DNA of 64,000 nt, taken from NCBI GenBank assembly GCA_026545225.1, contig CM048845.1, positions 63,907,033 through 63,971,032 on the forward strand. Reading direction: 5' to 3'. The number at the start of each line of letters is the position of its first letter. Positions within the stretch are counted from its first letter, which is position 1. Positions 34,022 to 44,808 of this stretch are shown here, piece by piece. The DNA comes from Cornus controversa (lineage: Eukaryota > Streptophyta > Magnoliopsida > Cornales > Cornaceae). The notes beneath the pieces were generated by a model, which saw only the letters and a list, made by a program, of their open reading frames with translations, did no database searches and was not told the origin of the DNA. A program made the position numbers and the translations under genes.

Positions 34022-34615
34022 TTTATGTGCTAGTAAGGAAATATAAGCATAAAAGAGAATGACAACAGATCATTCTGGACTATTATTGTAGTGAAGTACC
34101 TGTTATTATTTCTGAACAGTTACAGAACTCCCATTAGAAATGCTGGGTGCAAAATTTAACCGAGACTTGGTTGATTTTTTATTCTTTCTCTATTACTGGG
34201 ATATCTACTTCAGAAGATACTGATTAGATATCTCAAATGTGGTGATCTTCTGTGGTCTATGTAGATAGACATTTGGTGAAATATAAGCATGCACTCAATT
34301 GTTGGTGCATTATCCTGTGTCCCCCAAATGGTTTGTCTATTTATATATTTATGTATCTCTGCTTTAAGATCTCCAGTAGCTGGGGGAATTTAGATTCTTC
34401 ATTTCCACCAACTGAAACCACTGAAACCTTTATCTAACGATTCCTGTCAAAATTACTGTAATAGGAACCTTAGTTAATAGCTTCTTCTTACTTATATTCT
34501 ATTTTTATTTGCGCGGAGTGTTTTCCTCTCCCTGGAATGATGTGGACCTTTTCGTCCTATCTCAATTTTTTGGACTCAGGTTCAAAACTTTGGGAAAGTA
34601 ACTAAGATCTCTAAG
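34022..34615. other. 3' UTR and downstream flank of arabinokinase
   Basis: AT-rich sequence after the TAG at 34019-34021. It probably contains the 3' UTR and poly(A) site, but no single signal is decisive. No further frame is credible. Confidence 0.6.
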
Positions 34616-34964
34616 GATGAGTTTGGTTAGCCGGAAGTAGCAGGAAAGGAACAAATTTTTTGAACTTTTTAAGATTTTGGATAACGTGAAACATAAAATT
34701 TTTAAGAAACTAGAATTCTCATAACCATTGTTTCTCTCAAAATGTTTTCCGTATAAAATCGATGAAAATTTGTTCTTTTATATTTTATTTTTTTATTATA
34801 CCCCTATTAATTTAATTGTTTCTCCATTGATGTTAGATTAGAGGAGGTTTATGAAAACCAATTTTCTAACAAGATTAAAAGTACAATATAAAAAGATGTA
34901 TTAATTGCATTGATGTGTATTTTGGTATTTTTTTCAAATATAAAGACCAGTGTCCTTGTGGTGC

Positions 34965-35019
<55 letters not shown>

Positions 35020-35233
35020 AGCCTTTTTTCAAATATAAATTATTTAAAAATGAATTAAACAATGGGTATGAAGAGGATTGATTAAACACAAATTCTTTTA
35101 TTTTTCTAATATTTGAAATTATAAAGGTAATTTTGGTAAGTAAAATTCTTTTCGCTTTCCTGTCATCCAAACTGACAAAATAAGATTTTTTCAGAACTTT
35201 TTTTAAAAAAATTAACGCTAACCAAATGCATAC
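34616..35233. mobile_element. Probable MITE with inverted ends and an internal (TA)n tract
   Basis: The left end gagtttggttagccgg and the right end, reverse-complemented (tgcatttggttagcg), share tttggttagc. A (TA)n run lies at 34968-35017. The target duplication is unclear, so the superfamily is open. It lies between the convergent arabinokinase and DUF1218 genes. Confidence 0.5.
34968..35017. repeat. (TA)n microsatellite
   Basis: About 50 bp of uninterrupted TA inside the probable MITE; likely to vary in length and to form a cruciform. Confidence 0.95.
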
Positions 35234-35798
35234 AGGAACTAAATTTTCCTTTCACTTTCACTTTCTACCATAATTTTATCTAATCAAATGGACCTTACGA
35301 GTTCGATTGTGGAAGAGAGGGAAAATAGGAGAGTACTGCTACAGAGGAGAGCAAACTAAGTTCATAGGTGTAGTTTGGCTCTGGGATGAATCAGAATCAA
35401 ATCGGTTCCAATTGTTCGGGATTAGAACCGAAGCGAAGCAAACTGTTAGAACTAATGAAACCAAACCGCTTCCAAGAGGGAATGGTTTGGACCGATACAT
35501 TTGCTAGGTGCACCGGTTTGCAAAACTGATGACATGACACGTTGTTGTTAGTGATTGGAGTTGGAGCACCATAAGTAGTGGGGGCTAAAGATAGTTGGAT
35601 ATATAGTTACATATTGGTATGTAAATGTTGTTGTACAATAATTTTTGTAGTTGGCAACAAAAAGATTAAACTTTGAATAGATTGCACCACAATAATATGT
35701 ACAACAAATTACAGAAGCAGCCTTAACAGAAAGAATGAAAGATGTTGAGGCGGTATATATATATTTTGCTAGTACAGGAGCCTCCAGGCTTAACTTGT
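35234..35798. other. Intergenic spacer and 3' flank of the DUF1218 gene
   Basis: No gene. 35380-35480 is rich in cggttc/gaaccg words ('aatcggttccaattgttcgg', 'ccaaaccgcttcc'), the style of decayed DNA-transposon ends. The 3' UTR of the minus-strand gene probably occupies its right end. Confidence 0.55.
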
Positions 35799-36829
35799 TT
35801 AACCAATTGACACAACCTGACTCTGGTCCTCCTCCCCAGCTTCTTCAAAGTAGTCCTCCCGAGCGTTACAACCCACCATTATAGAAATCAACCAGAAGAG
35901 AGACGAGTCAAGAGACACAAAGGCAGCGCCACCAAGGATACCCTTCTTAGCAGCAGGGCAATCTTCCTTAAGGTTTTTATGAATATTTTTAACAATATGA
36001 ATGTGGTCTGTGATTGTTGTCCATAATATCAATGCTGCTGCTAATCCCGCTGTAAAACTGTCATGTGGATGGATTGTTTCCAAATCATCAAAACCAGTTT
36101 CCATCACATCAAACATACAACAAAAGGGAGGGTTGTGTTTGTTTTCATGGAAAAACCACATTCAAACACAACAAAGCAAGGCCATGTAACATCATGGTAT
36201 TGAATGTGTGTTTTGTGTGTACAAGTAAACGCGCATACCTCCACAATATTACTCTTAGAAGGGCTCAAACAATCAACCTCCGCTTAATTTGGGAGGAGAG
36301 ATCATAGTGGTTTGGTTTATAGAAAGATAGTTTTGGATTAGAGAAAAAAAAAAAAAAAAAACTTCATAGAAATGTGAGAGAGTGAATGAAGTATGCTTAC
36401 ATTGCAATATTGAAGAATGTCAAAAAGGAGCCACTGCTAAACAGAACAGATTGTGGAATGGATCTGCCTTTGTAAGGATAAAACACAGAGAAATAGCCAG
36501 CTGCACTGGTTGCCACCAGAAGTATAGTGGACAGATATCCAAAAACTAGTGTTAAATTAGAATTGTACTTGCAAATCACAACACCTTTGCCATCAATCTT
36601 TTCTCCAGCTTTGGGCTGTACACAATGAAGGAAAAAAAACACATACTTTCTGTTATATACATATATATATATATAGAAGGTAATATCTCTGTTATAAATT
36701 ATGATTATGATTATTGTTAGTTTTATGAGGGAGACATACTTTCTGGACTTCGGCAATTATTCCACATAAAAAAGACAATAAACCAAGAGTGGCCACAATG
36801 AAAGACAACATTTTGGGAGCAAGTGCCAT
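35799..36829 (-). CDS. DUF1218 family four-helix membrane protein, 187 residues
   Basis: Minus-strand coding exons: 36829-36740 (30 codons from ATG), 36615-36401, and 36057-35799 (TAA). All introns are GT-AG and the joined frame is open. The protein has four hydrophobic segments: about residues 7-26 (MLSFIVATLGLLSFLCGIIA), 49-68 (LTLVFGYLSTILLVATSAAG), 83-110, and 144-166. It has the cysteines usual for DUF1218 (GVVICKY before helix 2; EDCPAAKKG). The family includes Arabidopsis proteins linked to wall lignin and leaf symmetry; their biochemical role is not settled. I chose the MALAPKML start because the upstream ATGs at about 36892-36880 lie in a probable 5'UTR intron ending in tgttgcag at 36858. 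The C-terminus is acidic (EEAGEEDQS). The gene converges with arabinokinase. Confidence 0.88.
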
Positions 36830-36856
36830 TTTCAACCCAACACTTTCCTGATACCC

Positions 36857-37355
36857 CCTGCAACACAATTTAAGTAAGCCCATGGCCATCATTATATAGA
36901 GAAAAGTAAAAATAAAATGAGAATTAAAAAGTGCAGACCAACAAAATTCACAAGAAGCAAAATAATTTTCAATTTACCTTGGAAAGTAGGTAGATGTTAT
37001 TAGGGGTTTGATTTCTTATCATTGACCAAACAAAATATGATTAATTACAGTCAAATTAATAAATAAAAGAAACAAACACAAAATATATATATATATATAA
37101 GCCAATTATCTAATTGTTCTCTCAACTTTCTGGACTATCTTTCAAATGTGCAACCAAATCCGTCAACATTATCGAGTCAAATGCTAGAAAATTCATTTCT
37201 AATAGACAATTCATTAAAGATTTCGATGAATCAATAACAACCTTGAAAAGAAAAGAAAAAAAAATTGAAAATTTATTATACCTGTTTTGCTTCTCTTTCT
37301 TTGGGCCTGGAGTATCAGGAGATGGTTAAATGGAAGGGTGACCTTGTGAGAATGA
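36857..37355 (-). other. Probable 5' UTR with intron for the DUF1218 gene
   Basis: Minus-strand GT donor at 37281-37280 (gcaaaacag|gtataat) and AG acceptor at 36859-36858 (tgttgcag|gggg) would join a leader exon ending at 37282 to the exon with the ATG at 36829. The transcription start is inferred at about 37355 from the TATA-like box. Not proven from sequence alone. Confidence 0.5.
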
Positions 37356-37385
37356 GTGGCGAATTGTGACAGTTGAGAAAGGTGG

Positions 37386-37393
37386 TTTAAATA
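37386..37393 (-). promoter_or_regulatory. TATA-like box of the DUF1218 gene
   Basis: Minus strand reads tatttaaa, about 100 bp upstream of the proposed leader-exon donor and in a suitable position for a start near 37355. Confidence 0.45.
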
Positions 37394-37973
37394 AGAAGAA
37401 GAATTGCAAGAATGTAGACATTTTTATCGGCTTAGATTCAGGGATAACTAATGGAGTTTACCATAATTAGACACTATGAGATGGCTCATGCACCAGTTGT
37501 ACTTTTTACCTTTTATGGTCTCATTATATTTTCATGTTTAAGGAGGTATCTTTCCATTTCATTCTGTATTATTATTTTCCTTTTCCTTTATAAGGTTATA
37601 TTATGTATTATTAATATTGGGGGCCACATTTGCACGCCTCTTTTTTTTGGTTGTACTTCATTTTTTTTTTCTTTAAAAAAAATAACAAAAAAAGTTCTTA
37701 AACTCGTTAAAAGATACCCATGTCACTAAAAACATTTTAACTTTAGAAAACTAATTTACGTTCTAAATCATGACTAGAAACTTACTTAGTAACAAAAAAA
37801 CAAAATCAAAACGGGGAAGGGAGAGATAAACAAAAACTAAAAACAAAATCTGCTACCTCTTGCCACTAACATTATAAACAATTTCTCAAACACAGCGCAA
37901 ACCAAAAATATTGTCACATGACCCGGTAGAAAAAGGATGTAAGAAGAACACAAATATAATCAACCTTCAAACT
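37394..37973. other. Intergenic spacer upstream of the DUF1218 gene
   Basis: AT-rich; presumably holds the distal promoter. No gene or repeat recognised. Confidence 0.55.
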
Positions 37974-37981
37974 GTCACAAT

Positions 37982-38694
37982 TAGGGGTGGCAAAATTGGA
38001 CACGACACGACAACACGACTCGAACATGACACGAATTTAGCGGGTTTGGGTTTGAGGTAAGCCGACACGTTTAATAAATGGGTCGACACGAACACGACAC
38101 GCAAAAATTGGGTTGAGTTTGGGTTTAAGCTGTCTAACCCGTGACACGATTACAACACGATTATGATATGAGTTATTCATATATTATGATTTTATACAAA
38201 CTTAAATATACATAGTTATATATATTGCAATTATTTGTAATCTATTTGTTTGTTTAAAGGACTGATGTGGTCATAAAACGCAAGGATGAGATTGTTATAG
38301 TGTCTTTCCAGTTGATGAATCATCTTAGTATATTTTTGAGTTTATATATAGATACAAAATTTATAATATAGTTTGATTTTAGGATTTCTGTATTGATATG
38401 TACTTTATTTTTATATGATCTTCAGAGAGATTTTTTAGGAGTGGAGAAACTCATATGATATAAGTTAAACAGATTGAAAAAGGTTATTAAACAAGTAGTG
38501 CCATTATAGGATATGTTTATTAAACGGGTTACACGGGTCGACACGGATAACACGTTTAATAAACGGGTTGGGTTAGTGTTGAGGGACTCTGACACGATTA
38601 GTAAATGGGTCAGGTTAGGGTTGAGCTGTTTAGTAAAATACTTATAGATCGACACGACACGAACACAACACGGGAACACGAATTGCCACCCCTA
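37982..38694. mobile_element. Non-autonomous hAT-type transposon, 713 bp, with 8-bp TSD
   Basis: Terminal inverted repeat TAGGGGTGGCAA / TTGCCACCCCTA. A perfect 8-bp target duplication, GTCACAAT, lies at 37974-37981 and 38695-38702; 8 bp is diagnostic for hAT. Sub-terminal regions are rich in short repeated words (cgacacgacacgaacac, aataaacgggttgg) on both sides, probable transposase-binding sites. No transposase is encoded. The 85-codon minus frame inside is chance. Confidence 0.92.
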
Positions 38695-38757
38695 GTCACA
38701 ATGAACATTATTTTTTCATTTTCTTTTTTCTTATTTTCATCTTTTTCTTGAATAGAA

Positions 38758-41700
38758 AACATTAGAGATAATTAAATGACTTCCTTACTCAGGTTTTAGT
38801 TAAAATTTATATAAACATCATTTTCTAAATGATGTAAATGTTGAATGAAAAAATAAAAACAAAAAAAATAATAAAATAATCAAACATACTATTACAATGT
38901 TTCAAAATTTTCAACACATCAAAAAATATAAATATATTAAATACTTCTTCTTTGAAAAAATTATGCAAAATTAAACATAAAGAGTTTTAATGGGCGCTAC
39001 TAAATTACATATATATATATATATCTATACACACACACACTAGTGTATACCCGTGCCTACATTATCATGCATTCGGAATCGTGACCATTAAATAGATAGA
39101 TAAAGTAATTTTAGACCGTATATACTAGATAAGCATAGACATTTTGGACCAAGCTTAAATGTAATATAGATATTACAATTATCACGATTTATGATTTAAA
39201 ATTACTGTAAAAAATAAAAAAAAAACATTGGAATCCCAAAAGGAATCAATGATAATTGATATGATCAATTCTTAATTTTGACGAGCAAAATAAAATAAAG
39301 GGTTAAACATTAATTAGAGAGGGAGAGACGAAAATTCATTCCATAACTGAAAGGGTACTTGTAGTATTTGAGAAAAATAATCATTTATTTATAAAATTAG
39401 AATTATAAGTGTTATTTCCTTTAAAATTGAAGTACAATAGTAGAAAAAGATAGTGCGAATATGACCTCCTTAATATTATGTAAAAATTGAAATTTGGAAT
39501 TACTAGCAACTTTAATGAAAATCAGTGTGAAGTCATCACACAATCCACTCCAATACCATCACCATACTTCATATCCAATACAATGTTGTTGCCAAACAGG
39601 GAAAACTAATAATGAAAAGTAAAAATTAAATTGAATCAAACATAAACATGGGACATAATTTTTGATAGAAAATGAGATGGTGTAGCGATGGAGCCAGAAA
39701 CTTATGGGAGGCATTTGTGGGAGCATACTTATATATTATGATATTTTTAAATTTTAGTAGGAGCATCTATATAATTTTACAAAATTATGGGTATAAAGTG
39801 CAAATAAAGAAATATCACTAAGTGTGCCCTTCCTAGCTCCATGCAAGGTGATCGACGTTAAATGTTACGCATTCTAACCTCTTAATTTGCATATTTTATT
39901 CTCTTAGTGATAGTTTATATATGATTTTACTCTATTTTTGTGTTTTCTGTCTTTTTCAAGGCCTTAATGATTATTTCAGATAAAATCATGATTTTGGACT
40001 TTTAAAGATGATATTCAAAAATATTATATGAAGCCTACATCTAATGGATCCATTAAACTCCATATTTCAACTCAAATTATTCTAAGGAAGAGGTTCAAGA
40101 GAAGTATAACTGCTTAAGGAGATTATGGGCCTAAAGCTCAATTATGCGCATAATCCAGTTTTAATCTCGTTTTGGAAAAAAGCCCAAAAGTCATATTTTC
40201 AAGTGTCACAGAAATTTCGTGAATCGCACTAATTCAATGTCAAAATTGGATTTCAATTCAGACTAGATTTTCTCCTAAACACTTTCCTATTTTCTTTTAC
40301 ATGGAGAACACCCTAGAGGACCTCTATATAAGAGAAAGAGATTAGTAGGGTTGGAGGCTAATTTTAGGGGAGAAAAGAAGTGGAGGCCAGGGCAAAAAAG
40401 ACAGAGACAATCCAAATTTTATTTATTCATTATGTCTTTTATTATTTTGTTATCTTCTTCTTCTACTATATGTAACTAAACTCTTCAACTAGGGTTGAGG
40501 AAGAAACCTCCATTAATGAAGTGAAGTTATTTTGTTCATTAATTGATTCCCATGTGTATGATTTAAATGTTTATGATTTTCGCTTCTTATGATTAATTAT
40601 TTTATAATTCCTTCACCATCTATATCATGTATATGTGGTAGTTAGGAAGTATTATAATTAATCTAAGTTTGGGTTTGTATTTCTTAAAAGTGATAATCTT
40701 TGATCTTATATTTTTTATTAAATTGGATACATAAGATGCTTAGAATTTTATACTAGTAAAGCAAAGGAAAATCTGCCTTTTTAATATATTTTTCTTAGTG
40801 CTTTATTGTTAAATCTTGAGTAAGCAATAGATTGATTTCTTGATTGCTACTCTAAATTTGGGGATTAATAAATGAATATTAGAAACTTCATAGATTTAAT
40901 GGTGGTGGAATCCAAAACCTCAGTTATTTTCTCTATTTGATTTTAATTGTGTTATTTTATTTGCATGTTAGTTTAATTAATCTCAAATCAACCAACTTGT
41001 GTTTAGACTAGATTAGTTTTAAATTAATTTGAATTTGTATTAGTTTTTCTTCTCAAATCATTCCCTTGGGTTCGACTTTGTTCTTGCTGATCTATTCTTC
41101 AATAGATTCGTACACTTACGAGTTATTTTACACTTTTAAAACAATATCACAAGGCAATAATGCTAAAGGGTGTTTGATTTATCGAGATGCCAAGTGACGG
41201 AACAAAATTGAGGAGGTGTTGTGAGAGTATACTTATATACTAGAGTATTTTTTAAAATTTTAGTGAGAGCATTTGCAGAATTTTATAAAATTATGAACAT
41301 AAAGTGCAAATAAATAAATAAAAAATCAATGAGATCGTCCGTGGCCACTCGACCCTTCCTAGCTCCGTGCAATGCAATAATGCTGAAGGGTGTTCGAGTT
41401 ATTGAGATGACAAAACTTTGATGCAGTTGCTCCTTTTCTGAATTAATGTTTCTGGTTAGTGGTGGTGGGGAGGTAATTAGAGAGAGAAGAGGAGAGAGAA
41501 AATGGGGTTTGGTGGAGAGGTGGGAAAGACTAAAACAAATATATTTTGTTGCTGATGTGCTAAGATCTCTTGCCTCTTCTCATCATTCCCACCATGGCTT
41601 CTTTAAGTAGCTCTCTATGCATTCATCTCTCTTTATTTTATCTTTGCTAATGATGTTATGTGCCCATGACTTGTTTTACACCATATCATGATTCATGGAT

Positions 41701-42373
41701 ATGGTTTATGTTACATTTATTATTCAAAAGTTGGTGATGCAGTAGTGGTAGATATATAATACTCCGGATATAGATATAGGATATATACTCAAACATTTTT
41801 TTAATGAAGATGCGCTTAAAATGTAATATTCAATGATCCAGTTTTATACGAGTTAAATGTTTATATTAAACATTATGTAAAAAAAATAAAAATTACTTTA
41901 TAAAATTATATAGAAATGTTAAATAATATGAATATTTATCGGTATTTATGTATCTTTCTCCTTCTGTTTTAAAATTTGATGTTAAATAAATACAAATTTT
42001 AATTTTAATTGATGATTTTTTTGTTTGTCACATTTACAATTATTCTCAATGAATTTTTATATTAAGTAAAAATCTTATAAAAAATTGAAGAAAAAAACTA
42101 TTTATATTTAAGTATTATAGTTATGCAAAATAATACAAATTTAAATGTATGCTTGTATTCTAGTGTATCTCTCATGCAGTGAATACTATTAAGAATTTTC
42201 TAATAAGTCAAATTAGTTAGGACTCAACAAACTTAAAAAGTCATTGCTTGCAATAATTAAAAATTAATGAATGAAAGCTATTTTTATTTTTTGAAAACCT
42301 GAATTATTTTCAATTAGGTTCTCCAAATCAAAATTTACTCGATAATTAGACTAAACGAAATAAATAAGTGAAT
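38758..42373 (+). repeat. Large tandem duplication, copy 1
   Basis: Starts aacattagagataattaaat and ends near 'aataagtgaattgtgcgc'. Copy 2 is 42610-44808. Matching blocks include 'gaatcgtgaccattaaatag' (39077), 'ccataactgaaagggtac', 'cactccaataccatcaccat' and 'ggaatgtaatattcaatgatcc'-like text near 41825. Copy 1 contains a 1,301-bp solo LTR and about 90 bp near 41520-41610 that copy 2 lacks. Both copies hold an internal pair of ~190-bp repeats ('gagcatacttatatatt...ataaagtgcaaataaa'). No coding frame is recognisable. Confidence 0.85.
39849..41149 (+). mobile_element. Solo LTR, 1,301 bp, with perfect TSD
   Basis: Begins TGATCGACG and ends AACAATATCA. A perfect 5-bp duplication CAAGG lies at 39844-39848 and 41150-41154. 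The end 'cccttgggttcgactttgtt' and 'acgagttattttacactttt' resemble large Ty3-gypsy LTRs of plants (from memory). It is absent at the equivalent site in copy 2 (43696), which reads straight through, so it inserted after the duplication or recombination removed it there. Confidence 0.88.
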
Positions 42374-42609
42374 TGTGCGCTTTACAATTTGGATCTTCAC
42401 ATTTTTGTAACGGGAGTATTTTCGTGTAGACAATTTTTTTTATTTAGCCTTTTTCAGTGCCTTCTTATAGATTTTGATCTTTTATTATAGAAAACATAGT
42501 TGAAAGAGAATTGTGTAGGAAAAATAGAGGATTAAAGATAAATATGGAGTGTCCAATGAAGAGGGATTAAATTGTAGGCTAAAAATTGAAAAAATGGAAA
42601 GAAAGTTTA

Positions 42610-44808
42610 AACATTAGAGATAATTAAATGATTTCCTTACTCAAGTTTCAGTTAGAATTTATATGAACATCATTTTCTAGACGACATAAATGTTGAATGA
42701 AAAAATAAAAACAAAAAAATAATAAACTAATCAAACATATTATTACAGTGTTTCAAAATTTTCAACGCATCAAAAAATATAAATATATTAAATACTTCTT
42801 CTTTGAAAATATTATGCAAAATTAAACATAAAGAGTTTCAACATGGGCAAATAAATTACAAATACATATATATATACACACACTAGTGTATGTTCGTGCC
42901 GCACTATCATGCATTCGGAATCGTGAACGTTAGATGGTTCGGTGAAGTAATTTTAGACTGTCAATAAGTAAAAACATTTTGGACCAAGCTTAAATGTAAT
43001 ATAGATATTGCAATGATCGCAATTTATGATCTAAAACTACTGTCAAAAGAAGGGAAAAAAAAAAGAAAAGAAAGAGGAATCCCAAAAGCAATCAATGATA
43101 ATTGATATGATCAATTCTTAATTTTGATGAGCAAAATAAAATAAAGGGTTAAACATTAATTAGAGAGAGGGAGAGACGAAAAATCATTCCATAACTGTAA
43201 TGGTAGTTGTGGTATTTGAGAAAAATAATCATTTTTTTTTTATAAAATTAGGATTAGAAGTGTTATTTCCTTTAAAATTGGAATGCTATATATAGTAAAA
43301 AAAAAAAAGTGTGTGAATATCGCCTCCCTTAATATTATGTAAAAATTGAAATTTAGAATTCCTAGCAACTTTAATGAAAATTGGTGTGAAGTCATCACAC
43401 ACTCCACTCCAATACCATCACCATACTTCATATCCAATACAATGTTGTTGCCAATAGTGAAAACTAAAAATGAAAATCAAAAACTAAATTGAATCAAACA
43501 TAAACATGGGACAAAATTATTGATAGAAAATGAGATGGTGTAGCAATGGAGTCAGAAACTTATGGAGGCATTTGTGGAAGCATACTTATATATTAGGGTA
43601 TTTTTAAAATTTTAATGGGAGCATCTACATAATTTTATAAAATTATGGGTATAAAGTGCAAATAACTAACTCGGCTCTTCCTATCTCCGTGCGAGGCAAT
43701 AATGCTGAAGTGTGTTTGACTTATTGAGATGGCAAATGACAGAGCAAAATTTAGGGAGTGTTGTGGGAGTATACTTATATACTAGAATATTTTTAAAATT
43801 TTAGTGAAAGTATTTACATAATTTTACAAAATTATGAACATAAAGTGCAAATAAATACGGAGTAAATAATTAGTGAGAGCATCTGCCCCACTCAGTCCTT
43901 CCTAGCTCAGTGCAAGCCAATAATGGTGAAGGGTGTTTGAGTTATTGAGATAGCAAGAACTTTGATGCAGTTGCTCCTTCTCTGAATCAATGTTTCTGGT
44001 TAGTGGTGATGGGGATGGAATTAGAGAGAGACGAGGAGAGAGAAAATGGGGTTTGGTGGAGAGGTTATGTGCATTCATCTCTCTTTATTTTATCTTTGCT
44101 AATGATGTTACGTGCCCATGACTTGTTTTACACCATATCATGATTCATGGATATGGTTTATGGAAGTAGGAGAAGTAGTAGTGTTAGATATATAATACTC
44201 CGGATATAGATATAGGATATATACTCAGACATTTTTTTAATGAAGATGCGCTTAAAAAGTAATATTCAATGATCCAGTTTTATACGAGTTAAATGTTTAT
44301 ATTAAACATTATGTAAAAAAAATAAAAAATTACTTTATAAAATTAAATAGAAATGTTAAATAATATGAATATTTAAAGGTGTTTGTGTATCCTTCTCCTT
44401 CTGTTTTAAAATTTGATGTTAAATAAATACAAATTTTAATTTTAATTGATGATTTTTTGGTTTGTCACATTTACAATGATTCTCAATGAATTTTTATATT
44501 AAGTAAAAAAATTATACAAAATTGAATAAAAAACTATGTATATTTAAGTATTATAGTTATGCAAAATAATACAAATTCAAATGTATGCTTGTATTTTAGT
44601 GTATATCTCATGCACTGAATACTATTAAGAATTTTTTAATAAGTCAAATTAGTTAGGACTCAACGTACCTAAAAAATTCTTGCTTGCAATAATTAAAAAT
44701 TAATGAATGAAAGCTATTTTGTATTGAAAACTTGAATTATTTTCAATTAAGTTCTTCAAATCAAAATTTACCCGATAATTAGACTAAACGAAATAAATAA
44801 GTGAATTG
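42610..44808 (+). repeat. Large tandem duplication, copy 2
   Basis: Repeats copy 1 with point changes and small indels and preserves the pre-insertion state of the solo LTR site. The right end diverges after 'aataagtgaattgtg'. 43300-43335 carries 'gtgtgaatatcgcctccc', matching the terminus of the Mutator-like elements at 48080 and 51510, so a decayed copy may lie here and in copy 1 (39435-39475). Confidence 0.85.
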
